A program made the translations under genes and the position numbers. From Thermoguttaceae bacterium (GTDB lineage: Bacteria; Planctomycetota; Planctomycetia; Pirellulales; Thermoguttaceae): a stretch of 17,555 bases of DNA. Of this stretch, positions 1-7,521 are shown piece by piece (within the stretch, counting starts at the first letter, position 1; every line of letters starts with the position of its first letter). The notes under the pieces are model-generated. The model was given only the letters and a program-made list of their open reading frames with translations. It did no database searches and was not told where the DNA came from. The DNA lies in the NCBI GenBank assembly GCA_024653385.1, contig JANLFZ010000034.1, forward strand, positions 4,937-22,491, written 5' to 3'.

Positions 1-2478
1 GTCGCCGCCACCTATCCGGTGCGAAAGGTCGTAGCCGCGGCCCTCGACAGACTGCCTTCCGGCGCGATCGAGATTCGCCTGGTCGATCGGACGGCGGGCC
101 CACCGGACCAACCCTTGTGCGTGTACCGCCCTGCGGACGCCCCGGGCGAGACGTCCGTCGATGGGGCCACCGGCGCGGATCGCACCGCGGGGCCGGTCCA
201 CGAGGCCGAGATCAGGCTGGCCGATCGAACCCTTGTCGCGGTCGCCAGCGCGATGCCGGGGTACGGCCGCGCGCACCGCGGGTGGGGCCCGTGGGCGGCC
301 CTGGCGGTCGGGTTGGCCGTGACCGCCCTGGTGGTCGTTCAGCTCACCAGCGAGGGGATTCAGCGCGTGCGCCTCATGGCGGCCAACTCCGCGCTGCAAG
401 CCGAGATGACCCAACGCCGCCGCGCCGAGGCGCAACTGCGCACCGCCCACGACGAACTGGAAGTCCGCGTCGCGCAGCGCACCGCCGACCTCGCCCGGGC
501 CAACTCGGCCCTCGAACTGGCCAAGGTCGCCGCCGAGAGCGCCAGCCGCGCCAAGAGCGTCTTTCTGGCCAACATGAGCCACGAAATCCGCACGCCGATG
601 AATGCCATCCTCGGCATGACGGAACTCGTGCTCGGCACGCCCCTTACGCCCGAGCAGCGGGACTATCTTCTGGTGGTCCAGGAGTCGGGCGAGGCCCTGC
701 TGAGCCTGATCAACGACATTCTCGACCTCTCGAAGATCGAGGCCGGCAAGCTCGCGCTCGACGCATCGCCGTTCGACCTGCCGGAAAGCCTCGGCGACAT
801 GGTCAAATCGTTGGGCATCCGCGCGGGCAAGCAGGGGCTCGAACTGGTCTGCCACGTGTCGCCCGGCGTGCCCCGGGCCGTCGTCGGCGACCAATACCGG
901 CTTCGGCAGATCGTCGTCAACCTGGTGGGCAATGCGATCAAGTTCACCGAATCGGGAGAGGTCGTCGTCGAGGTCTGGCCCGAGTCCGAAGACGCCGAAT
1001 CGGTCGTCCTGCACTTTTCCGTGTCCGATACCGGCATGGGAATCCCCAAGGAGAAGCAGAAGGCGATCTTCGAGATGTTCGAGCAGCTCGACTCGGCGAC
1101 CACGCGCCGCCACGGGGGCACGGGCCTGGGGTTGGCGATCTGCTCGCGCCTGGTGGACCTGATGGGAGGACGCATCTGGGTCGAGAGCGAGGTGGGGCAC
1201 GGCAGCACGTTTCATTTCACGGCCCGTTTCCTCCGCGCGCACCAGCCGCTTGCCGCCCCCGCGGCCGACACGGTGGCCCTGCGCGGGGTGCGCGCGCTGG
1301 TGGTCGACGACAACGCGACCAACCGCCGCATTCTGACCGAGGAACTGGCGAACTGGGGGATGCGTCCCGAGGCGGTCCCGGGGGCGTTGGCCGCCCTGGG
1401 CCTCTTGCGCCAGGCGCAGGCGGCCGGCGATCCCTTCCGCCTGGTGCTCACCGACGCCCACATGCCGGAAATCGACGGGTTCGGGCTGGTCGAACGCATG
1501 CGCCAGGCAGGGGAGTTCGGCAGCGCGGTCGTGATGATGCTCACCTCGGGAGATGCCCCGGACGACATGGCCCGATGCCGGCGACTGGGCATCGCGGCGT
1601 ATCTGATCAAGCCGATCAAGCAGTCGGAGCTGTTCGATGCGATTGGGACGGCCCTCGGCATCAACGCCCCGGAGGACCACCGCCTGGAGACGGCCCTAGC
1701 GCCCGCGCCGCGCCCGGCACGCCCGCTCCGCATCCTCCTGGCCGAGGACAGCCTCGTGAACCAGAAGCTTGCCGTGGCGTTGCTCGAGAAGCAAGGCCAC
1801 CAGGTGTTCGTGGCCAACAACGGCCGCGAGGCCGTCGAGGCATGGAAAGCGGACCGATTCGACGTGGTGCTCATGGATGTCCAGATGCCCGAGATGGATG
1901 GCTTCGAGGCCGCGGCCGCCATTCGAAGGGCGGAAGAGCCCTCGGGCCGACGCACGCCGATTCTCGCCATGACGGCCCACGCACTGAAAGGCGACCGCGA
2001 ACGCTGCCTTGCGGCGGGAATGGACGGCTACATCGCCAAGCCCATCCATGCCCGACAACTCTGCGAAACGATCGAGGCCGCGGCCGGCGTGTCTGCCGCG
2101 CCGCCCGCTCCTTCGGTCTTGCCGGACGACGAGGCGCGGCGATGCCGCTGGGCCGAGTTGGAACGGATCGCGGGGGACCCGGCGCTGGCGAAAAGCCTCG
2201 TCGACGTGGCGCTTCAGGAATGCCCACGCCAAGTGCAGGCCGTGCGGCAGGCAGTGGCCGATTCGAATCCAGCCGCGCTGTGCGCCGCGGCGCACGCACT
2301 CAAAGGGGCCATCCGCTACTTTGGGGATGGGCCCGTGTTCCAGCATGCCGCGCGCCTGGAACAGATGGGCGCCGAGGCCGACCTCGGCGGCGCCCGCGAC
2401 GAACTGCGGCTCTTGGAGCAGGCGGCCGACGAACTCTTCCACGACCTTGCGGCCGGTGTGCCGCGGTCGAGGCCGTGA
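1..2478 (+). CDS. Hybrid sensor histidine kinase/response regulator with C-terminal HPt (5' partial)
   Basis: Membrane-bound hybrid kinase of a multistep phosphorelay. The frame is open to the window edge, so the sensor N-terminus is missing; the GTG at 19 is probably not the true start. Counting from that GTG: the end of an extracytoplasmic sensor domain (perhaps CHASE-like), a membrane helix at about 89-109, a coiled coil at about 115-175, HisKA with MSHEIRTP (phospho-His 188), and HATPase_c with the N box around N305, DTGMGIP at 337-343 and GTGLGLAI at 367-374. Next come receiver 1 (DD 430-431, phospho-Asp 479, K531), receiver 2 (phospho-Asp 620, T652, K674) and an HPt domain with AHALKG (phospho-His 759). 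All relay residues are present, so both receivers look functional. It ends 63 bases before sucD, which converges on it. The ligand and the output regulator cannot be told from this window. Confidence 0.93.
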   Translation, partial: VAATYPVRKVVAAALDRLPSGAIEIRLVDRTAGPPDQPLCVYRPADAPGETSVDGATGADRTAGPVHEAEIRLADRTLVAVASAMPGYGRAHRGWGPWAALAVGLAVTALVVVQLTSEGIQRVRLMAANSALQAEMTQRRRAEAQLRTAHDELEVRVAQRTADLARANSALELAKVAAESASRAKSVFLANMSHEIRTPMNAILGMTELVLGTPLTPEQRDYLLVVQESGEALLSLINDILDLSKIEAGKLALDASPFDLPESLGDMVKSLGIRAGKQGLELVCHVSPGVPRAVVGDQYRLRQIVVNLVGNAIKFTESGEVVVEVWPESEDAESVVLHFSVSDTGMGIPKEKQKAIFEMFEQLDSATTRRHGGTGLGLAICSRLVDLMGGRIWVESEVGHGSTFHFTARFLRAHQPLAAPAADTVALRGVRALVVDDNATNRRILTEELANWGMRPEAVPGALAALGLLRQAQAAGDPFRLVLTDAHMPEIDGFGLVERMRQAGEFGSAVVMMLTSGDAPDDMARCRRLGIAAYLIKPIKQSELFDAIGTALGINAPEDHRLETALAPAPRPARPLRILLAEDSLVNQKLAVALLEKQGHQVFVANNGREAVEAWKADRFDVVLMDVQMPEMDGFEAAAAIRRAEEPSGRRTPILAMTAHALKGDRERCLAAGMDGYIAKPIHARQLCETIEAAAGVSAAPPAPSVLPDDEARRCRWAELERIAGDPALAKSLVDVALQECPRQVQAVRQAVADSNPAALCAAAHALKGAIRYFGDGPVFQHAARLEQMGAEADLGGARDELRLLEQAADELFHDLAAGVPRSRP

Positions 2479-2541
2479 CGCCGCGCGGGAGACTTGCCGG
2501 ACGACGGCGCAGCCAGCGTGGAGCCGGACTCCTGGGCAGGG

Positions 2542-3426
2542 TCACGCCCCGCGTGAACGGGACATGGCCCGCTGCATGGCCGCGCCCATGTCGGCAGGGC
2601 TTTCGGCGACGACGATCCCGGCGGCTTCCATCGCGGCGATCTTCTCAGCGGCGGTCCCCTTGCCGCCGGCGATGATCGCGCCGGCGTGCCCCATGCGTTT
2701 GCCGGAAGGCGCCGCGCGCCCGGCGATGAACGCGGCCACGGGCTTGCGCATGTGCCGGCGCACGTACTGGGCCGCCTCTTCCTCGGCCGTGCCGCCGATC
2801 TCACCAATCAGCAGTACGCCTTCGGTCTGGGGGTCGTCGTTGAACCTCTCCAAGAGTTCGACGAACGACGTGCCCACGATCGGATCGCCACCCAATCCCA
2901 CGCAGGTCGATTGCCCCAACCCCAGGCTCGTGAGCTGCCACACCGCCTCGTACGTGAGCGTGCCGGAGCGGCTGATCACGCCGATCGGGCCGCGGCGGTG
3001 GATGTAGCCCGGCATGATGCCGATCTTGCACTCCTCGGGCGTGATTACGCCGGGGCAGTTCGGGCCGACCAGCACCGACGCGCCATGGCGCAGGGCGTCG
3101 TAGGCCCGAACCATGTCGAGCACGGGAATGCCCTCGGTGATCGCCACGATCACGCGCAGGCCCGCGTCGGCGGCCTCCAAAATGGCGTCCGCGGCAAAGG
3201 CCGGCGGCACGAAAATCATCGTCGCGTCGGCCCCGGTCTTCTCGACGGCCTCTTCGACGGTGTCGAACACGGGCACGCCCTCGACCGTCGTGCCGCCCTT
3301 GCCGGGCGTCACCCCGCCGACGACCTTGGTGCCGTATTCGAGGCACTGCCGCGTGTGGAACAGCCCGGCGTTGCCGGTGATGCCCTGGCAGAGGACCCGG
3401 GTGTTCTTGTCGATGAGGATGCTCAC
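2542..3426 (-). CDS. sucD: Succinyl-CoA synthetase (ADP-forming), alpha subunit
   Basis: Alpha subunit of the TCA-cycle enzyme that converts succinyl-CoA to succinate with substrate-level NTP formation; it carries the CoA site and the phosphorylated histidine. I chose the GTG at 3426 because the protein then begins SILIDKNTRVLCQG after the initiator, as SucD proteins usually do, and because GGGAG lies 8 bases upstream. It gives 294 aa, near the family norm. The CoA-binding Rossmann part is followed by the ligase domain, with PNCPG at about 122, SRSGTLTYE at about 152 and the active-site GHAGAI, whose His is residue 247. A longer reading from a GTG at 3483 would overlap the sucC stop (GTGA) and add 19 residues. 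The gene follows sucC directly, as expected for a heterodimer made from one mRNA. Confidence 0.95.
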   Translation of the reverse strand: MSILIDKNTRVLCQGITGNAGLFHTRQCLEYGTKVVGGVTPGKGGTTVEGVPVFDTVEEAVEKTGADATMIFVPPAFAADAILEAADAGLRVIVAITEGIPVLDMVRAYDALRHGASVLVGPNCPGVITPEECKIGIMPGYIHRRGPIGVISRSGTLTYEAVWQLTSLGLGQSTCVGLGGDPIVGTSFVELLERFNDDPQTEGVLLIGEIGGTAEEEAAQYVRRHMRKPVAAFIAGRAAPSGKRMGHAGAIIAGGKGTAAEKIAAMEAAGIVVAESPADMGAAMQRAMSRSRGA

Positions 3427-3479
3427 GCGATGGACTCCCAAGGCAAGGGATGTGCCTGCCGGCTGGTCTCGGGCGACGA

Positions 3480-4673
3480 TCACGGTCGGCTTTTCGCCGC
3501 CGCCACCACCTTTCTTGCCGCGTCGGTCAGGCCGTCGGCGGCCATGATGTCCAGCCCGCTCTCGGCCAGCATGCGCCGGCCGGCCTCGACCTCGGTCCCC
3601 TCGAGGCGCACGACCAGGGGAACGCGGAAGCCGACCGACCGGTATGCCGCCAGAATCGCCTCGGCAATCGTGGTGCAGCGCATGATGCCGCCGAAGATGT
3701 TCACCAGGACCGCGCGCACGTTCTGGTCGTCCAGGAGGATGCGGAATGCCTCGGTCACCTGGTGGACGTTGGCCCCGCCGCCCACATCGAGGAAGTTCGC
3801 CGGCCGGCCCCCGTGGAGCTGGATGAGGTCCATGGTCGCCATCGCCAACCCGGCCCCGTTGACCAGGCAGCCGATGTTCCCGTCGAGCTTCACGTAGCTC
3901 AGCCCCTCCTCGGCCGCGCGGATCTCGGCGGGCTGCTCCTCGGCCAGGTCGCGCAGGCCCACCAGGTCGGCGTGGCGGAACAGGGCATTGTCGTCGAACG
4001 TCATCTTCGCGTCGAGCGCCAACAGGTCGCCCTCGGCGGTCAGCACCAGCGGATTGATCTCGACCAGGCTACAGTCGCGCGCGACGAACACTCGGCACAG
4101 GGCCTTCATGAACTGCTCGGCCTTGCGGACCGTCGGGCCCGCAAGCCCCAGTTTCTTCGCCAGTTTTCTCGCCTGGTAGCTCGCCAGGCCGACATCGGGA
4201 TGGAACGGCTCGCGGAAGATACGCTCGGGCGTTGCGGCGGCCACCTGTTCGATTTCCACGCCTCCCTCGGCCGAGGCGATCAAGACCGGCCTCTTCGCGT
4301 TCCGATCGACCACGATGCCGAGATACAACTCGCGCGCGATATGGCATCCCTGCTCGACGAGCACCCGGCGCACGACCTGCCCTTGCGGCCCGGTCTGGAC
4401 CGTCACCAGGGTATGGCCCAGCAGGTTGCGGGCCGCCTGCTCGGCCTCGGCCGCGCTGCGCACGACTTGCACGCCGCGTTGCTCGGGCACTTCCTTGACC
4501 ATGCCCTTGCCGCGGCCGCCGGCGTGGATCTGCGACTTGACCACTGCCACGCCCCCGCCGAGTTGGTGAAAAGCGCTGGCCACGTCCTGCGGCGTATCGG
4601 CCACAATGCCCCGCGGAACCGTTACCCCCGCGTCGCGGAGGACTTGCTTGGCTTGGAATTCGTGGATCTTCAT
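3480..4673 (-). CDS. sucC: Succinyl-CoA synthetase (ADP-forming), beta subunit
   Basis: Beta subunit with the ATP-grasp nucleotide-binding fold; it partners SucD in the TCA cycle. The ATG at 4673 gives MKIHEFQAK, the usual SucC beginning, with AGGG six bases upstream; an in-frame TTG directly before it (4676) is less likely. The 397-aa product shows HAGGRGKG near 50-57 (glycine-rich nucleotide loop), EINPL at about 205-209, the CLVNGAGLAMATMD segment near 269-282, FLDVGGGA near 294-301 and NIFGGIMRC near 325-333. It starts 21 bases after the polX stop and ends 53 bases before the preferred sucD start. No internal promoter was obvious, so it is probably transcribed from upstream of polX. Nucleotide preference (ATP or GTP) cannot be read from sequence. 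Confidence 0.96.
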   Translation of the reverse strand: MKIHEFQAKQVLRDAGVTVPRGIVADTPQDVASAFHQLGGGVAVVKSQIHAGGRGKGMVKEVPEQRGVQVVRSAAEAEQAARNLLGHTLVTVQTGPQGQVVRRVLVEQGCHIARELYLGIVVDRNAKRPVLIASAEGGVEIEQVAAATPERIFREPFHPDVGLASYQARKLAKKLGLAGPTVRKAEQFMKALCRVFVARDCSLVEINPLVLTAEGDLLALDAKMTFDDNALFRHADLVGLRDLAEEQPAEIRAAEEGLSYVKLDGNIGCLVNGAGLAMATMDLIQLHGGRPANFLDVGGGANVHQVTEAFRILLDDQNVRAVLVNIFGGIMRCTTIAEAILAAYRSVGFRVPLVVRLEGTEVEAGRRMLAESGLDIMAADGLTDAARKVVAAAKSRP

Positions 4674-4694
4674 CAAGGGCCCTGACGAACCGCC

Positions 4695-6416
4695 TCAACG
4701 CGCCTTGCCAATGAGCTTCTTCAGTTGCGGCCACGGTCGGGCGTTGGCCACGTCGTCCTTGGTCAAACCGCCGCGCCGCGCCTGGAGCACGCCGTACCGC
4801 AGGACGTCCAGTCCGGTTATCGTATGCGCGTCGGTCGAAATGACAACCGGAACGCCGAGTTTCTTCGCCGCGGCGCAGGCCACGTCGTCCAGATCCAGAC
4901 GCGACGGATGGGCGTTCAGCTCCATGAGCTTGCCGTGGTCCCGCGCCGCCTGAAGCACGGCGTCGAGGTCGATCTCGTAGGGCTTGCGCTTGTTGAGCAG
5001 CCTGCCGGTGGGGTGCGCGATCGCCCAGACATGAGGGTTCTTGAGCGCCCCGATCACCCGCTCGGTGATCCGCTCGCGCGACTGGTTCTGGCCGAAGTGG
5101 ACGCTGGCCACGACCCAATCGGCCTTGGCGAGCACCTCGTCGGGCAAGTCCAAGCCGCCGGACTCGAGGATATCGACCTCGACGCCCTTGAGCAGCGTGA
5201 ACCCCCTAAGCCGCTTGGAAAGCCGGTCGATCTCGGCCCATTGCGCCAGGAGCCGGTCGGCCGAGAGCCCGTTGGCGATCGTGGCGCGCTTCGAGTGGTC
5301 GGTGATCGCCAGGTACTTCAGCCCACGCTGGCGTGCCGCCTCGACCATCTCTTCGATCGTGGCCGCGCCATCGGACCAGGTGCTGTGGGCGTGGAGATCG
5401 CCGCGCAGATCGTCCAGCTCGACCAGGCGCGGAAGCTGGCCGGCCGCGGCCCAGTCGAACTCGCTGCGGGCCTCGCGCAATTCGGGCGCGATCCACGGCA
5501 GGCCCACGGCCGCGTAGACCTCCTCCTCGGTGCGGCCGGCGATGAGCTTCTCGCCGCGGAACACGCCGTACTCGTTGATCTTCAGCCCGCGGTCCTTGGC
5601 CATTCCGCGGAGCACCACGTTGTGGGCCTTCGAGCCGGTGAAGTACTGTAGCGCCGCGCCGAACGATTCGGCCGGCACCACGCGGAGATCGACCTGGAGG
5701 CCGAACTGAAGGCGGACCGACATCTTCGTGTCGCCCCGGGCCAACACGTCCGCCAGCGCCGGATACGTGGCGAAGCGGTCCATCACCTTCGCCGGATCGG
5801 AGGCCACCACCAACAGGTCGAGATCGCCCACGGTGTCCTTGCCGCGGCGGTAGCTGCCGGCGAATTCCATCTGGTCGATCGCGTCGCACTCGGCCAGGTG
5901 CTCGCGGAGCGTCGCGGCCACCTGGTCCGCCTCGGACCAGTACACCCGCTGCTCGGCCTGCGCGGCGATCTCGAGCCCCTGGAGGATCGCCGTCTCGGTC
6001 TTCGCGCCGAATCCCTTGAGTTCCCTGACCCGGTGGGCCTCGCACGCCTTGCGGAGCTGATCGAGGTTCGAGATGCCCAGTTCGTGGTACAAGGTCGAGG
6101 CCCGTTTGGGCCCCAGACCGGGCACGCGCAGGATCGCCAGCACCGAGGCGGGAATCTGCGCCAATAGCTCGTCGAGCATCGGCAGGCTGCCCGTGCGGAC
6201 CAACGTCGAGATCTTCTCGGCCAGATCGGCCCCGATGCCCTGGATCTCGGTCAGCTTCGTCCCGTCCGACTCGACAATCGCCGCGACCGACTGGGCCAGA
6301 TCGTGGACGGTCCGCGCCGCGTTGCGGTACGCGCGCACGCGGAACGGGTTGGCCCCCTGGAACTCCAAGAGGTCGGCCACCTGCTCGAACACGGCGGCGA
6401 TTTCGGCGTTGGTCAT
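4695..6416 (-). CDS. polX: Family X DNA polymerase with C-terminal PHP domain
   Basis: Bacterial PolX is a gap-filling repair polymerase; its PHP domain gives 3'-5' exonuclease and AP-endonuclease activity in characterised members. The 573-aa length matches the family. In order: an 8-kDa helical domain with HhH elements (EIQGIGADLAEKI near 57-69; RVPGLGPKRA near 97-106); the nucleotidyltransferase palm with GSYRRG at 188-193, catalytic D198 and D200 (GDLDLLV) and D243 (VDLRVV); then the PHP domain from about 338. PHP metal ligands are visible: DLHAHS (H342, H344), D349, TDHS (H374), E413, H440, H468 and TDAH (D529, H531). All active sites look intact. The ATG at 6416 has only an AGGG almost touching it, and a TAGAAT box seven bases upstream would suit a leaderless message. 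Its place ahead of sucCD is unusual. Confidence 0.95.
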   Translation of the reverse strand: MTNAEIAAVFEQVADLLEFQGANPFRVRAYRNAARTVHDLAQSVAAIVESDGTKLTEIQGIGADLAEKISTLVRTGSLPMLDELLAQIPASVLAILRVPGLGPKRASTLYHELGISNLDQLRKACEAHRVRELKGFGAKTETAILQGLEIAAQAEQRVYWSEADQVAATLREHLAECDAIDQMEFAGSYRRGKDTVGDLDLLVVASDPAKVMDRFATYPALADVLARGDTKMSVRLQFGLQVDLRVVPAESFGAALQYFTGSKAHNVVLRGMAKDRGLKINEYGVFRGEKLIAGRTEEEVYAAVGLPWIAPELREARSEFDWAAAGQLPRLVELDDLRGDLHAHSTWSDGAATIEEMVEAARQRGLKYLAITDHSKRATIANGLSADRLLAQWAEIDRLSKRLRGFTLLKGVEVDILESGGLDLPDEVLAKADWVVASVHFGQNQSRERITERVIGALKNPHVWAIAHPTGRLLNKRKPYEIDLDAVLQAARDHGKLMELNAHPSRLDLDDVACAAAKKLGVPVVISTDAHTITGLDVLRYGVLQARRGGLTKDDVANARPWPQLKKLIGKAR

Positions 6417-6429
6417 ACCCTAGATTCTA
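6417..6429 (-). promoter_or_regulatory. Possible leaderless -10 box for polX-sucCD
   Basis: On the minus strand TAGAAT (6429-6424) is followed by seven bases and then the polX ATG, so transcription would start at or next to the start codon. The only Shine-Dalgarno-like run, AGGG, is too close to the ATG to be useful, which fits a leaderless mRNA. No convincing -35 is seen 16-18 bases upstream. This is an inference from spacing alone. Confidence 0.3.
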
Positions 6430-6524
6430 CGCGCAAGGGCAAAAACCCGCCACTGCCGCCACGCGGCGAGTACGCATGGCGCCCTCCGAGGCGGCCGGCC
6501 CCGGGAACTCCGGAAGCCCGGGAC

Positions 6525-6554
6525 TTGTCCCGTGCGCGGGCACGCCGTTACGAT
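6525..6554 (+). promoter_or_regulatory. Candidate sigma70 promoter for the 6655-7442 gene pair
   Basis: TTGTCC (6525-6530) and TACGAT (6549-6554) are separated by 18 bases. The predicted start near 6561 leaves a leader of about 95 bases before the GTG at 6655. The -35 box sits inside the perfect palindrome CGGGAC-TT-GTCCCG (6519-6532), which could be an operator or part of the neighbouring repeat. Confidence 0.4.
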
Positions 6555-6575
6555 AGGATGGTCGCAACCGTTCAC

Positions 6576-6626
6576 GGGGACCGTCCCATTCCCGCGGCGA
6601 ACGAGCGCGAAAATGGGACTTTCCCG
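6576..6626 (+). repeat. REP-like imperfect inverted repeat
   Basis: Two 21-base arms (6576-6596 and 6606-6626) pair at 16 of 21 positions around a 9-base loop. Each arm carries its own GGGAC/GTCCC-type mini-palindrome (6577-6587 and 6615-6625), and a third related palindrome lies at 6519-6532. Nested palindromes of this form resemble bacterial REP elements. The element would lie in the leader of the 6655 gene. Genomic copy number cannot be judged from one window. Confidence 0.45.
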
Positions 6627-6654
6627 TTCGGGCGTCCGCCAGGAGGACTTGATC

Positions 6655-6885
6655 GTGCAACCCACCAAAGAGCTTGCCGACGAGTTGTTTCGCGAGGAGG
6701 TACTCCGGGCGAGGGCGATGCGGCCGGAGGACAAACTGCTGGCCGGGGCTCGGTTGTTCGATTTGGCCTGCCGGGTCACGAAGGACGGCATCCGGCACGC
6801 CTACCCCGACGCGGACGAGGTCAGGGTCCGAGAGATTCTCCAACAGCGGCTTGCACTGGCCCGGCGGCTGGAGGAGACGTCATGA
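6655..6885 (+). CDS. Small helical protein, possible antitoxin-like partner of the downstream nucleotidyltransferase
   Basis: A 76-aa protein starting at GTG 6655, chosen because a perfect AGGAGG lies at 6641-6646, eight bases upstream; a longer in-frame reading from 6532 lacks such support and would begin inside the promoter region. It starts QPTKELADELFREEVLRARA after the initiator, has the central stretch MRPEDKLLAGARLFDLACR, and ends with charged helices (VREILQQRLALARRLEE). The content is strongly helical and charged, with no signal peptide or membrane segment. Its TGA overlaps the ATG of the next gene (ATGA), so the two are probably translationally coupled. I recall similar small proteins beside nucleotidyltransferase genes in planctomycetes, but cannot check this here. 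A regulatory or antitoxin role is inferred from size, order and coupling only. Confidence 0.75.
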   Translation: MQPTKELADELFREEVLRARAMRPEDKLLAGARLFDLACRVTKDGIRHAYPDADEVRVREILQQRLALARRLEETS

Positions 6886-7442
6886 CCGCGGACGAAGCCG
6901 CCTTGGCCGTGATCGAGGCCCTCGAGGCGCTTCAGATTCCGTACCTCCTGAGCGGCTCGTTCGCAAGCGGTTACTACGGGATTCCGCGGTCTACCCACGA
7001 CGCGGATTTCGTCGTCGAGTGGAAAGGGAAATCGATCCGGTCGCTCATGGATCGCCTGGGGCCGCGATTTCGCCTGGATCCCCAGATGTCCTTCGAGGCC
7101 GTCACCGGCACGAGGCGGTTCATTGTTCACGCCGAGGGGAACGACTTCGAGGTCGAGTTGTTCCAGCTCTCCGAGGACCCGCACGACCAAGAGCGGTTCC
7201 GCCGTCGCCGGACGGTGCCCTTGTTGGGTCGTCACGTGCATTTGCCAACCGTGGAAGACGTGGTCGTCACGAAAGTCCGCTGGCTGATGGCCACGAGGCG
7301 GTCCAAGGACCGCGAGGATGCTCGCAGCGTGATCGCGGTCTGCGGCGAGAGCATCGACTGGGATTACGTGTACTCTTGGTGCGACCGCCACGGTACCCGG
7401 GAGTTGCTCGACGAAATCCGACGCTCGATCCCGCCGATTTAA
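6882..7442 (+). CDS. Nucleotidyltransferase-fold protein (MNT/AbiEii-like superfamily)
   Basis: A 186-aa cytoplasmic protein with a minimal nucleotidyltransferase fold. LLSGSFAS (near 22-29) matches the GS motif of this fold, and HDAD at 39-42 gives two metal-binding aspartates (D40, D42). The third acidic position appears to be in the strand FEVELF (E90/E92), so Glu may stand where Asp is usual. LPTVEDVVVTKVRWL (121-135) and SKDREDARSVI (141-151) resemble the conserved 'P-x-x-ED-x-x-x-x-K' and 'R-x-KD-x-x-D' stretches of the uncharacterised NTase families found in toxin-antitoxin and abortive-infection loci. The ATG at 6882 overlaps the upstream stop, with AGGAG five bases before it. The substrate is unknown: it could nucleotidylate a protein or tRNA, or serve another role. 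No HEPN partner is visible. Confidence 0.82.
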   Translation: MTADEAALAVIEALEALQIPYLLSGSFASGYYGIPRSTHDADFVVEWKGKSIRSLMDRLGPRFRLDPQMSFEAVTGTRRFIVHAEGNDFEVELFQLSEDPHDQERFRRRRTVPLLGRHVHLPTVEDVVVTKVRWLMATRRSKDREDARSVIAVCGESIDWDYVYSWCDRHGTRELLDEIRRSIPPI

Positions 7443-7521
7443 ACCCCCGTTGGCACAAGCGAGACAGGCGAGTCACGGCGCGCTTACGGTCTTGGGAACC
7501 GTCGACGGGCTGCGGTTTACC

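Noticed and set aside
2520..2532. GGAG-CCGGA-CTCC hairpin between the kinase and sucD as a terminator
   Set aside because: A 4-bp stem with no T run; expected by chance at this GC content.
117..2675. 852-codon plus-strand frame overlapping the histidine kinase
   Set aside because: Arg/Gly/Pro-rich shadow of the kinase frame, which has all the catalytic motifs.
6532..6654. N-terminal extension of the small protein from GTG 6532
   Set aside because: It would start within the promoter and cross the REP-like repeat, while a perfect AGGAGG fixes the start at 6655.
7486..7502. Hairpin ACGGT-N7-ACCGT between convergent genes as a terminator
   Set aside because: Only 5 bp and no T tract on either strand; the 7443-7521 gap shows no convincing terminator.
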